Of a stretch of DNA of 64,000 bases, positions 36,031 through 44,377 are shown in pieces. Source of the DNA: CBDAQA01 sp965247815 (GTDB lineage: Bacteria; Planctomycetota; Phycisphaerae; Tepidisphaerales; Tepidisphaeraceae); NCBI GenBank assembly GCA_965247815.1, contig CBDFHW010000026.1, positions 310,001 to 374,000 of the forward strand, written 5' to 3'. Every line of letters starts with the position of its first letter. The stretch's first letter is position 1. The position numbers and the translations under genes are program-made. The notes below the pieces were generated by a model, which was given only the letters and a program-made list of their open reading frames with translations, was not told where the DNA came from and ran no database searches.

Positions 36031-36105
36031 GGCCGAGTACCCAAGTGGACTAAGGGGACGGATTGCAAATCCGTTATTTCGTGGGTTCGAATCCCACCTC
36101 GGCCT
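36031..36105 (+). tRNA. tRNA-Cys (GCA)
   Basis: A complete cloverleaf: acceptor arms GGCCGAG (36031-36037) and CTCGGCC (36098-36104) pair fully, the D stem is CCC/GGG, the anticodon stem ACGGA/TCCGT encloses the loop TTGCAAA with anticodon GCA, and the T arm is GTGGG-TTCGAAT-CCCAC. Discriminator base is T, as expected for tRNA-Cys; CCA is not encoded. Its 3' part is the left attachment core of the island. Confidence 0.96.
36055..36105 (+). repeat. attL: 51-bp direct repeat inside tRNA-Cys
   Basis: From GGGACGGATT to CCTCGGCCT, spanning the anticodon arm through the discriminator base. The same 51 bases recur exactly at 62260-62310 in the same orientation. The next bases outside the repeat differ on both sides, so these are its true limits. 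The intact tRNA is on the left, so the inserted DNA regenerated the tRNA 3' end, as in tRNA-targeted integration. Confidence 0.92.
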
Positions 36106-36445
36106 TTTCGAGTTTCCCTCGGAAAAATTGCATTCCACCCCTGTTTTACGTGCGTTTCGTCACTTCCGGGCAGCGCGGTTTTGAGTCCGATCGACTCCGT
36201 CGACCTACGCGGAAATCTGCCCTTTGACACATCATCTGACAAGCAGTTGTCGCTCGGGACTGAATCATTGTCCGTCCCAGTTGCCTCTGCTCTGTCGGTG
36301 CCGGGATGGCCCAAATCTGGCAACGAGTTCAGCGTGGTCGTCAATTTACCACGGTAGACGCGCGAATCGCGATTGATTGTCAACGTGATGGTTGAATGAC
36401 GGGCCAAAGTCTGCGCGGTCTTGGGGTGCACACCAGTGACGGCGA

Positions 36446-36990
36446 TGTACTGCCCCCTAAACTGGGACCACCTGAGACTAAAGACTTCCGATCAAGAAGG
36501 ATGGCAATTTGACGAAGAAACGATTTGCAGGTGAGCAGATCGTTGGGGTCTCCGCAAGGTCGAATCAGGTGAGAAGTCAGTGGCGCAGGTTTGCCGTGAC
36601 GGAGGCTTTTCGCAGCCGACGTTTTATGCCTGGAAGAAAAAACTTTGTTCGATGCACGAGGTGGAAGTGAAGCGTCTGCGGGAATTGAAGCCCGAGGATT
36701 GCCGGTTGAAACGTCTGCCCGCCGAGCGTGATCTGGCCGGCGCCACGGCTAGGCACATTGAGCCCTGCAGCTCCTGGCAAAATGGCGTGGACGAACGATT
36801 CAACGGCACGCTTAGGGCTTCCTTTGGTTCCGGCACGGTTGGAACCTTCCACAGTCGCGATCAAGCCCGGGCAGTGAAAGGCTCTACGGCCGGCACTACA
36901 ACCAGCGTCGCCCGCACGGCAGCTTGAGTTATCAAACGCCAAGCAAGTTCGCAGCCGATTGGGCCAGATGGAACGATTTAAATGCGAGGA
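36446..36990 (+). mobile_element. Degenerate IS3-family element
   Basis: The left end at 36446 reads TGTACTGCCCCCTAAACTGG, the form of an IS3-group terminal repeat, and abuts the broken integrase. Only pieces of a transposase remain inside. No matching right-hand repeat was found before the GH28 gene, so that end is lost; 36990 marks where transposase similarity stops. Confidence 0.75.
36509..36990 (+). pseudogene. IS3-family transposase remnant (orfA with frameshift, orfB mostly deleted)
   Basis: OrfA starts at the TTG at 36509 as MTKKRFAGEQIVGV. It loses frame near 36555 (about one base missing), and resumes as RKVESGEKSVAQVCRDGGFS and QPTFYAWKKKL, the helix-turn-helix of IS3-group OrfA, then a leucine-zipper-like KRLRELKPEDCRLKRL. 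The central OrfB catalytic part (the first two DDE residues) is absent. Only its end remains: SWQNGVDERFNGTLR with the last acidic residue changed in context, and in another frame YGRHYNQRRPHGSLSYQTPS. Not functional. Confidence 0.82.
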
Positions 36991-37248
36991 AAGCGGAGTA
37001 CCACTGACAAGTGTGAGGCTCCCCTCAGAAAGACACCGTAGCAGAAAGGCATTGTCTTCTGATTGGGAAGTCGCCTACAAACAACGCCGTTGGCGGAAGA
37101 ACAAATAGAAGCTGCCGGGCGTGCGGCGGCAGGATTATTCACCGGGAACCCGGGAAGTTTATACATCCGCGTGTTAACAAGATTGGGGTCTGGACAGTAC
37201 CATTCAGACCGGATGATTGATGATGCGGATTCGATCATTACACCGCGT

Positions 37249-38802
37249 TCAACGCTGCGCTGACCCCGCAAAAGTAACTTCCTTCACGAAGCTGCCGACT
37301 CGGACGTGTGCCGACTCAGCATCGGAAATCTTTTGGTTGTTAATCATTAGATTTTCAAATCGAACTTGGTCAACGAGCCTGGAATCGTCGAAGCCTTCAA
37401 TTTCCGAGATACTTTCGCCAGCGTTCGCCGTGTGACCGTCTTGACTTGTATGATAAGACACATTGCGAAACAGTACGTTTCTTATGGCTCTGCCGGGCTG
37501 ATTATTATATGCTCCGTTCTTGAAAATCTTCAGGCTGAAAAGCCTTCCTTCAGTGAACGGTTCCACGCGGATGTCGTCGAAGCTGACATCGCTTATGGAA
37601 ATATTGTCGCCGGCATTGATAGCCATACACCCTTGATAACCCGGCCCGGGTTGATGGTGCTCCAGAATGTCAATGTTACGGAACTTCACTCGACGCAAAT
37701 TCTCATGGTCTTCAGGGACTGCATGACAGCCCATAAATATAGGGTGTGCAACGTCCGCCCAGAGGACCGAATTCGTGACAGCGATATCTTCAGAATCCCC
37801 CTTGAAGATCCAGCGGCCGCAGTAGAGGGCAATTGAGTCGTCGGCGCTTCGCACGAATACAGAATCAATCGTCAAATTCGAGCAGGACATCGCGTCAATA
37901 CCATCTGCCCACTGGGAAACGCTGAAGCTGTTTGTGTTATGGATGTTCACGTTCCGACTTTGCCCAATCTGGATGTGGTATCCGGCTGAATCGAAAATAG
38001 TTACACCGTCGACGGTGATATCACGGGAGTTAACGATGTTTATGCCGTTGCAGCTACGGCGTCCCCCCGGTGTGAACCGGTCTGACTGGTCGATGATTCC
38101 GCGCCCGCGAATTGTGGCATTTTGAACATGATCGCAGGTGAACTGGCCATGGACTACTGCCCCCGGCGCGAGGTAGACGATTTCGTTGGATTTGAGCTTG
38201 TATTCGAAAGGATCAAGGGTGTGTATTCCCGATGGGAAGTACTTGACGTTTGTGGCGGTGGACGACGGTATGAGTGTCTCGGGGGGATTCGCAAACAGGT
38301 GTAATTCTCGAGCCTTGTCGCCGTTGAAGGCAATCACAAGTTTTGCGGGATCGGTCAAATGAAAATGAATGACTGACTGAGCCAGGGTTGCTTTGACATC
38401 TTTGGACACCGGCCGGATTGAGAAAGTTTTAGGAACCGTGTAGACGGGGGTTACCTCAACTTCAACATCTCCGCTGAAATCAAACAAGCCGACCGAAGCG
38501 CTGGAAACAATGTGATCGTCATGACCTTGCTCATTTCCGCGAAATTCCTTTAACACCAGCACCGGATATAAGAACACATCTTTCCATTCACCCTGCTTAC
38601 AGCGAACTCTCACGAGGTAATCAACGTTGGGTTTCAGGCCTTGGGGAGCGGGAGATACGCGTACAAAGTCCGCCGCCCCGGCTGCAATCGCACTGCTTTG
38701 CAGGGTCGCTACCAGCATAGAAATAATTGCTATCGTCAGTCCGCCTTGACCGCAGAACATGGCGCAGCGGGCCTGTCGAATCGTGGAGTTCATACTTTTC
38801 AT
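37249..38802 (-). CDS. Secreted GH28-like parallel beta-helix glycoside hydrolase
   Basis: 517 residues from the ATG at 38802, preceded by a GGGGAG. A signal peptide is likely (hydrophobic 21-40, cleavage near AIAAGA). An N-terminal beta domain covers about 45-180. The helix then shows GIIDQSDRF, a polygalacturonase-like WADGID at 298-303 (NTDG in classic GH28) and SADDSIAL with Asp 321 and 322. The classic GHG and RIK motifs are not evident; HPIFMGCH at 353-360 sits near where a His would be. GH28 enzymes cut galacturonan or rhamnogalacturonan; GH49-like dextranases are an alternative. The start overlaps the esterase gene stop by 4 bases. Confidence 0.75.
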   Translation of the reverse strand: MKSMNSTIRQARCAMFCGQGGLTIAIISMLVATLQSSAIAAGAADFVRVSPAPQGLKPNVDYLVRVRCKQGEWKDVFLYPVLVLKEFRGNEQGHDDHIVSSASVGLFDFSGDVEVEVTPVYTVPKTFSIRPVSKDVKATLAQSVIHFHLTDPAKLVIAFNGDKARELHLFANPPETLIPSSTATNVKYFPSGIHTLDPFEYKLKSNEIVYLAPGAVVHGQFTCDHVQNATIRGRGIIDQSDRFTPGGRRSCNGINIVNSRDITVDGVTIFDSAGYHIQIGQSRNVNIHNTNSFSVSQWADGIDAMSCSNLTIDSVFVRSADDSIALYCGRWIFKGDSEDIAVTNSVLWADVAHPIFMGCHAVPEDHENLRRVKFRNIDILEHHQPGPGYQGCMAINAGDNISISDVSFDDIRVEPFTEGRLFSLKIFKNGAYNNQPGRAIRNVLFRNVSYHTSQDGHTANAGESISEIEGFDDSRLVDQVRFENLMINNQKISDAESAHVRVGSFVKEVTFAGSAQR

Positions 38803-39848
38803 CTTGCGTCTCCCCGAGCTAAAATTGCTCGAAATGCTGGCAAAAGGGCCTGATAAATCTTTTCGTGTCCCCTGGTCGTGGGGTGCTGACCGTCGGCTGT
38901 GTCGAACGAAATATCGCCGGCGTCCACAAGGCAGGTGTTATTGTCCAGTGTTGATGCGCAATAGTCGCTAATGGCCTCACATATCTCAGATCGGCCACGG
39001 CCCGACACAGGAACTAGGACGATCATCTTTGTCACGGCAGCAACACGGCTTCTGATGACCCTTAGCGCGCGGATGACATCGCTTTTGGTTGGAACGGCAT
39101 TTTCTCCCAGATTGATCGCGACAACTTTGGGTGCGGGCTTCAGTTTGAGATCGCTCAACCGGCTAACGCAAGAGGTGACATTGTCGATGACCTCAGACAG
39201 CGAAGGGAGATAGCTTTCAACGGGTGCCCACTGATATCCGCCATACGCAAGACGGGACTCAATTGTAAATCCAAAGTGTCTGGCAAGAAGGTAACCGTAG
39301 CTCGCCCGCGCGTCGCCGTAGGTTGCCCAATGGTGGTCGAGGGGGCGGCCTTCACCAGAGCGGCACAGCGCTGCGTCTCCGGACATTATCGAATCGCCTA
39401 TGTTCAACCAGACCTCGCCACGCGATTGCGCGGTGACAGTCGCGTCGGCATCGACGAGAAAGCACTTGATGGTCACTGAATTCGCTGGAATTGACCCATG
39501 GTATCGGTCTTCAAAAGGCGACATCCCTTTGATATACAGTTCGACCAAAGGGCTGTCGCACTCATTTGCTAGACGAATGACCGGATCGGAGACACTCAAT
39601 TGCTGACTCTGATACCCTTCCCCGTTAAGCGACCAGGCAACAACTGGTGCCCGCGAGGGCTGCATATCACGCAGGTTTGACGTATCAAATTCCAGCTGCA
39701 CGGATCTTGTATTCTGGAACTTCAAGCGCATTGCAGCCCCGCAGATCGCCGACGTGACAGTTGTTTTGCCGATCGCCCAATTAAGCGGTGACAGGCCGGC
39801 GAGAACCTCGGGTTCGACTGCCGCGATGGTAGCAGTTACGTTGTCCAT
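38799..39848 (-). CDS. SGNH/GDSL-type hydrolase, probable carbohydrate esterase
   Basis: 349 residues. The first 145 form a beta-rich domain like the jelly-roll front part of CE2-type esterases. The SGNH domain follows: block I NIGDSIMSG with nucleophile Ser 153, Gly 203 or 204 in AYGGYQW, block III NLGEN with Asn 250, and block V DGQHPTTRGH with Asp 319 and His 322. No signal peptide is visible, unlike the coupled GH28-like enzyme, so it may act in the cytoplasm or be exported another way. Removal of acetyl groups from pectic or other sugars is a fair guess. First gene of a two-gene minus-strand unit; its stop overlaps the next start. Confidence 0.75.
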   Translation of the reverse strand: MDNVTATIAAVEPEVLAGLSPLNWAIGKTTVTSAICGAAMRLKFQNTRSVQLEFDTSNLRDMQPSRAPVVAWSLNGEGYQSQQLSVSDPVIRLANECDSPLVELYIKGMSPFEDRYHGSIPANSVTIKCFLVDADATVTAQSRGEVWLNIGDSIMSGDAALCRSGEGRPLDHHWATYGDARASYGYLLARHFGFTIESRLAYGGYQWAPVESYLPSLSEVIDNVTSCVSRLSDLKLKPAPKVVAINLGENAVPTKSDVIRALRVIRSRVAAVTKMIVLVPVSGRGRSEICEAISDYCASTLDNNTCLVDAGDISFDTADGQHPTTRGHEKIYQALLPAFRAILARGDAR

Positions 39849-40016
39849 AGGATAACAAAGGTAGCAGTTGAACTCTCTTTTCAGATGCGATTACCCTACG
39901 TCGTTCGCAGTGATACTATGGAACGGATCATCTGGCAAGTCACGGATTGTCCCGGAACGTGTTTACGCTGCCGGGGCGGGGAGCGACGCACTGGGATTTG
40001 ACTTGCAAGAGAAAAG

Positions 40017-40671
40017 ATGAATTTACGCACACTCCGATGCGAATAGCGGAACGACCCGAGGGGTCCGGATCTACCCAGGCCTCGGTTGAGTTGGGTGCTT
40101 GAATAAGCCCTTCGAAACCAGCGGCATCTTGCCTACCAAAACAAGGTGGCTGCGACCTCTGGCGTCCTAAAAGGCGAACGAGCTGATCTCTGGGACAGCG
40201 GCCAAGCGTTCGGCAACCGGTGTAGTCAGATTGTTTACGATGGCGTCGCTTTGTATTCCCGCCGCGTCTGCCACTGGAAAGTACGCGCATGGCATGGTCA
40301 AGGCCGCGCCTCGGATTGGAGCTAACCGCCGCGATGGACGTTGGGGCTTTTACAGCCGCAAGATTTGAAGGCGAAATGGATCACTCTTCCCGATCAGCGG
40401 CAGCGGCTTGGCACCCCCAGTTGCGCATCACGCACCGTACTATAGTTTCGGCACTTGACCGAATATCGGCTGGAGTGAATCAGGGATCATCTGCCATTAT
40501 GTAATCTGTCGGACATATGACGATTCCCGCGTGATCGAGCAACATTATACCTCCATGCAGCGTTGCCTCGAGTGGTTGAAGTCAAACAGTCCGGGGCTTT
40601 GGCGCAACGAGTATGTGCGTAGTGGCGATTGGTTACATCTTGGAGGCGATGCGCCCATCCCATTTAAATAA
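40017..40671 (+). pseudogene. Decayed GH78 alpha-L-rhamnosidase
   Basis: Pieces of one GH78 protein follow each other in order on the plus strand but in shifting frames with stops. They read MNLRTLRCE, then PRPRLSWVLE, then AYQNKVAATS with DLWDSGQ and VCHWKVRAWHGQGRASDWS, then a stop and WTLGLLQPQDLKAKWI, a long deletion, and VIEQHYTSMQRCLEWLKSN with DWLHLGGDAPIPF before the final stop. All match the start (Bac_rhamnosid_N) or the catalytic barrel of the intact GH78 gene at 57500. The gene is dead through frameshifts and loss of most of its middle. Confidence 0.85.
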
Positions 40672-40744
40672 CCAGGCCTGTAGATGATGTGCGCTGCTCG
40701 TTTAACAGAATTGGATATGGTCAACGGCTCATTCATTATCGAGA

Positions 40745-41896
40745 TCATGGTTGGGTGTACCGCTTCCGATATTGAGTCGGCGTTTCACCGAAGGCCTGAT
40801 GAAACGCACTGCAAAAGTGGGTCGAATAGCTGTATCCACATTCGCGGGCAATTTCATTCATTAACATCCTGGTTTGCACAAGCAATTCGGTCGCCCGCTG
40901 GAGGCGCAGCCGATGGATTTCTTCCAGCGGTGACCTGCCAAGCATGGCGCGGAATCGCCTCTCCAAGGTGCTGCGTGAGACAGCCATCGCATCGACGAGT
41001 GCTGACACGTCGATCCCCCGGTGAAGCTGATCGGTTAGATAACGTACCGAGTCCCGTACCAACGGGTCTCCCACCGCAGAGGCATCAGAGGATTCGCGAA
41101 CGGTCAAACCCGCTGGTGGTAATAAGATGGGCTCGGAAGGTCTCGGCTCGCCGTGCATCATGCGATCGAGAGTTCGCGCCGCAACATAGCCGATGGATTC
41201 CATCGGCTGGGCAACGCTGGAGAGCGGGGGTTCGCTCATTTCGCAATCCGGGCCGACGTTGTCAACACCGACGACTGCAATATCGCCAGGGACGCTCAAA
41301 CCCATTTTCTGGCATGCTTGCACGAACCGAATCGCAAGACCATCGTGGCAGGCCATGACCGCCGCTGGTTTAGGTATTGACCGAGCCCATTCGGCCAAAG
41401 TTGCCGAAGGCACAGTCCAAGCCTGTTCGGTTGCCGGCAGCAACAGCACTTGCAATTCCTGTCCCAGATCACCCAACGCCGAGCGAAAAGCCTCAAGTCG
41501 CTGCGCGACGTAGCGAAGGTCTTTGTACCCTAAGTAGCCGAAGTGGCGATGCCTGTTGACCAGAAAGTGTTCAGCCGCCAGACGCCCTGCGGCGTGCTCG
41601 TCCATCCCGACCCGGACCAATCGCGGGGTATCGATATGATTGGCCAGTTGAATCGCCGATCCTTGGTAATCATCCAGTATGCTCTGCCGGCTTCCTGACA
41701 AATCCGCTAACACACCGTCAAACCGATCGGCACCGGTGACCGCGTCTGGCTGAGCTCGGTAGATTAGTTGCCAGGACCGGTTTTCTGTGGCGTATCGTCG
41801 GACTCCACGCAGTACCTCACCGTAGAAACCCGAATACCCGGCCAGAAGAATGCAGACCCGGAAGCGAGGTCTAGGTTTTTGATCAATATTTGCCAT
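40745..41896 (-). CDS. XylR-type AraC-family regulator with LacI-like sensor
   Basis: 383 residues from the ATG at 41896 (MANIDQKPRPRFRVCILLAGYSGFYGEVLRGVRRYA). The first 270 residues form a periplasmic-binding-protein-like sensor as in LacI/XylR (GVLADLSG, HFGYLGYKDLRYVAQRLEAFRSAL, IAVVGVDNVGPDCEMSEPPLSSV). The last 100 are an AraC pair of helix-turn-helix motifs (DVSALVDAMAVSRSTLERRFRAMLG, MNEIARECGYSYSTHFCSAFHQAFGETPTQYRKR). This fusion is the XylR layout, which activates sugar-use genes when the sugar binds. It is divergent from the PEP-CTERM gene and the enzyme run and is the likely controller of the island. Confidence 0.92.
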   Translation of the reverse strand: MANIDQKPRPRFRVCILLAGYSGFYGEVLRGVRRYATENRSWQLIYRAQPDAVTGADRFDGVLADLSGSRQSILDDYQGSAIQLANHIDTPRLVRVGMDEHAAGRLAAEHFLVNRHRHFGYLGYKDLRYVAQRLEAFRSALGDLGQELQVLLLPATEQAWTVPSATLAEWARSIPKPAAVMACHDGLAIRFVQACQKMGLSVPGDIAVVGVDNVGPDCEMSEPPLSSVAQPMESIGYVAARTLDRMMHGEPRPSEPILLPPAGLTVRESSDASAVGDPLVRDSVRYLTDQLHRGIDVSALVDAMAVSRSTLERRFRAMLGRSPLEEIHRLRLQRATELLVQTRMLMNEIARECGYSYSTHFCSAFHQAFGETPTQYRKRYTQP

Positions 41897-41927
41897 TTTT
41901 AACCCGATAAAATTCGCCAGCCTGCGT

Positions 41928-41958
41928 GACGCAAATCCGTAATCGGTTTTACGCAAAC
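41928..41958 (+). promoter_or_regulatory. Candidate XylR operator: two direct repeats
   Basis: GACGCAAATC and TACGCAAACG, sharing ACGCAAA, start at 41929 and 41951, a spacing of 22 bp (about two helical turns). AraC-family proteins with two helix-turn-helix motifs bind tandem half-sites of this spacing. The site is between the regulator start (41896) and the divergent gene at 42044. Confidence 0.45.
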
Positions 41959-42043
41959 GAGTATAACCCGCCCACACTTTATGTGTTAGTGTTCCCAGAT
42001 CACAAATCTAGGCGGCTTTGAGGAAAATTTACGAGGAGCGGAC

Positions 42044-43936
42044 ATGCGACGGCACAGGCATTTTTGGTCTTGTTCTGCGGTAGCGACGAACTCATCTTCG
42101 ATTAAACGCGTCAAGAATCAAAAGTTGATCGCGATTTGCATCGCTTCATGCGCGGCGACTTTGACAGGATTTCCGAGCATGGGCTACGCGGGAGTGCTTT
42201 CATACGAATCATTTAATTACAGCGACTCTCTAAATATCGTCGATCAAAATGGTGGTAGTGGTTGGAGCGGCCCTTGGTACACAAATTACAATGATCAAGG
42301 GTATATACATCGTGGTGATCCGGGGAATGTCACGTCTTCCAGCCTGCCTCAATCCGCCGTGGGAGGATCGCTGCTGACTACAGCTGGATACGCGGGTCCG
42401 GGCTCGATCTATGTCGCTCGGAACACCGCTGATCAATATGCCGGGCCTGGAAATACCGTCTGGGGAAGTTTCACCTACACCGATACAGTAACTGGGTCGC
42501 CCCTCCAATTAAATCTACAGCAGGCGGGTGTAGCAACCTTGATTGCGTACAACCTCCCGAACGGTAGCTTCCCCTTCAATGATCTGCACGATACTGCGGG
42601 TAATTTCTGCCTGTTCGATGTCGTCGGATCCGCCTCAACCTGCACCGCGAATTTTTACATCAATCCAAACTTGTCTACTTTTAATCCGTCGACAACAACG
42701 CCTACATACAGTGTAACCTCCGGCACGGAGACGAACGGTTTTAATGCCATCAACTTCGGGTTGTTTAACGACGCCGGAGCAAACCAGGATTCGATCGATG
42801 AAATCCGGTTTGGGACCACGGTTCAGGATGTCGCGAACGTTGTTGTGGCGACCGGCCCGGCGAGTCTGACTTGGAACAACGCCGGCGGCAACAACACCTG
42901 GGACATCAGCACGACGAGCAACTGGAGCAACGCCGGCAGCAACACGATCTACCGCGACAGTTCCAATACCGCTGCCAGCCCGGTCACGGGCGACAAAGTC
43001 ACCTTCGATGACTCGATCTCCGCCAATCCCGGCAACTACAACGTGACGATCGCTGGCAACGTCCATCCGACATCCGTCACCTTTGCCAACAGTGTTGGCA
43101 ATTACAATATCAGCGGCACCGGCGTCGGAATCACAGGTGCAACGTCAGTCACCCTTACCGGAACTGGCGTGGTCACGCTGGCCTCCAGCAACACCTACAC
43201 TGGGGGAACCAACGTCAGTGCCGGGACGCTGCAGCTGGCATCGGGCACAGCATTCCCTTCCAACACGGCTCTGACCGTTGCATCGGGTGCCACTGCGCGG
43301 ATTGCAAACAGTTCGGGCAATACGTCCTACGTGGTCACGGTCAGTTCGCTGTCCAACAGCGGGGTCGTCGACATCACCAATAATGCCATGGTGCTGAAGA
43401 ACGCCAACGCATCGATCGGCACGATCAACACTGAAGTGGCTATCGCCTACAACGAAGGAGCATGGAATGGCACCAACGCCAGTTCGGGCGTAATCACCAG
43501 CACCGCGGCTCAAGGAGACACAACTCACCTTACCGCGATTGGAATCGCTACAGGCCTGACCAGTTTCCAGGGAGCGGGGGGCATCGTCGCCGTGAATCCC
43601 GCCGACGTGATCGTGAAATATACTTACTACGGCGATGCCAATCTTGATGGAATTGTCGACGGCAGCGATTATACCCGTATTGACAACGCCTATCTTCAAC
43701 CTCTGACCGGTTGGCAGAATGGCGATTTTAACTATGACGGTGTCGTCAACGGCTCGGATTACACGCTGATCGACAATGCGTTCAATACCCAGGGCGTGCA
43801 ACGTACTGCGGAGATCGCCGCCACAACCACGCAAATTGCCGGTTCGGGCTTCGCCTCCTCCGTGCCTGAACCGACAAGCCTGGGATTACTGGCAACTGGT
43901 GCGTTTGGCCTGCTTGGCCGAAGACGCGCCCGCTGA
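42044..43936 (+). CDS. Secreted beta-strand protein with dockerin-like segment and PEP-CTERM anchor
   Basis: 630 residues, ATG with GAGGAG five bases upstream. A long signal peptide ends near GFPSMGYAG. Residues about 45-270 have a lectin-like composition (YESFNYSDSLNIVDQNGGSGWSGPWY). An autotransporter-type strand region follows (YTGGTNVSAGTLQLASGTAFPSNTALTVASGA). Near the end two EF-hand-like loops form a dockerin type I-like segment: GDANLDGIVDGSDYTRIDN and GDFNYDGVVNGSDYTLIDN. The tail VPEPTSLGLLATGAFGLLGRRRAR is a PEP-CTERM sorting signal, cut by an exosortase. It may hold the substrate at the surface or display enzymes; that is inference. First gene divergent from the XylR regulator. 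Confidence 0.88.
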   Translation: MRRHRHFWSCSAVATNSSSIKRVKNQKLIAICIASCAATLTGFPSMGYAGVLSYESFNYSDSLNIVDQNGGSGWSGPWYTNYNDQGYIHRGDPGNVTSSSLPQSAVGGSLLTTAGYAGPGSIYVARNTADQYAGPGNTVWGSFTYTDTVTGSPLQLNLQQAGVATLIAYNLPNGSFPFNDLHDTAGNFCLFDVVGSASTCTANFYINPNLSTFNPSTTTPTYSVTSGTETNGFNAINFGLFNDAGANQDSIDEIRFGTTVQDVANVVVATGPASLTWNNAGGNNTWDISTTSNWSNAGSNTIYRDSSNTAASPVTGDKVTFDDSISANPGNYNVTIAGNVHPTSVTFANSVGNYNISGTGVGITGATSVTLTGTGVVTLASSNTYTGGTNVSAGTLQLASGTAFPSNTALTVASGATARIANSSGNTSYVVTVSSLSNSGVVDITNNAMVLKNANASIGTINTEVAIAYNEGAWNGTNASSGVITSTAAQGDTTHLTAIGIATGLTSFQGAGGIVAVNPADVIVKYTYYGDANLDGIVDGSDYTRIDNAYLQPLTGWQNGDFNYDGVVNGSDYTLIDNAFNTQGVQRTAEIAATTTQIAGSGFASSVPEPTSLGLLATGAFGLLGRRRAR

Positions 43937-43951
43937 GTCGTAGCCTGCTTA

Positions 43952-43987
43952 CGGCAGCTCGTCCGCGTGGGCGAGCCGCCGTATTTT
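43952..43987 (+). terminator. Rho-independent terminator after the PEP-CTERM gene
   Basis: CGGCAGCTCG (43952-43961) pairs with CGAGCCGCCG (43972-43981) at nine of ten positions, and TATTTT follows. It is 16 bp after the stop of the PEP-CTERM gene, so that gene may be transcribed apart from the enzymes downstream. Confidence 0.65.
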
Positions 43988-44377
43988 AAAGTGGCGTTTC
44001 TGTAGAACCGCCTTTGCGGCGGCCTGTGACCAGAGTGGGAAGCAGGCACCGAAGTCGACGAAATGCTCTTTTCCCATTAAGCAGGGACTGAGTACAACCT
44101 TATGGGTGTTACTTTGCTTTCCCGTCTATGCGGGCTCCAATTTCGCGTCGATCTTTGCCCACTTCGGCAGGAACGAGGCCTTTCCAGTTTGCAAAAATCA
44201 GATTAGCCCGGGAGATGGTCGGACCGGTCCGAATGCGACGATGTGGGGTCTGTGCTTCGCCTACACCCATGGCAGCGCTAGATGGGTGCCCCGCAGACAG
44301 CTCAGGTCGGTCAACGAAGGGAACTTCGCATGGGCCTGCTAAGACCAGATTCGGCCCATCCGTCAGAGGATAAGCTA
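43988..44377. other. Gap of about 390 bp upstream of the prepilin-like gene
   Basis: No supported gene. A short stem (CCGC, CTTT, GCGG) lies near 44008. Frames on both strands are short and without ribosome-binding sites. It probably holds the promoter and leader for the gene at 44378. Confidence 0.4.

Larger units (their letters stand above)
36027..36445 (-). pseudogene. Tyrosine recombinase catalytic end, int(N) side, truncated by IS
   Basis: Reads from the IS edge toward the tRNA. The segment GVHPKTAQTLARHSTITLT matches the region around the third catalytic residue (His in ARHS) of planctomycete-type tyrosine recombinases. Next should come the nucleophile Tyr in a pattern like DRYSHVYRG; here it reads NRDSRVYRG, so Tyr is Asp and the following His is Arg. 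LTTTLNSLPDLG and a variable tail follow, then GGIRTHEITDLQSVP, encoded by the antisense of the 51-bp core, and a stop at 36027 just past the tRNA 5' end. The upstream half with the R and HxxR boxes is missing. Confidence 0.8.

Noticed and set aside
36013..36357. 114-codon plus-strand frame starting before tRNA-Cys
   Set aside because: It translates the tRNA itself and then runs antisense to the integrase remnant.
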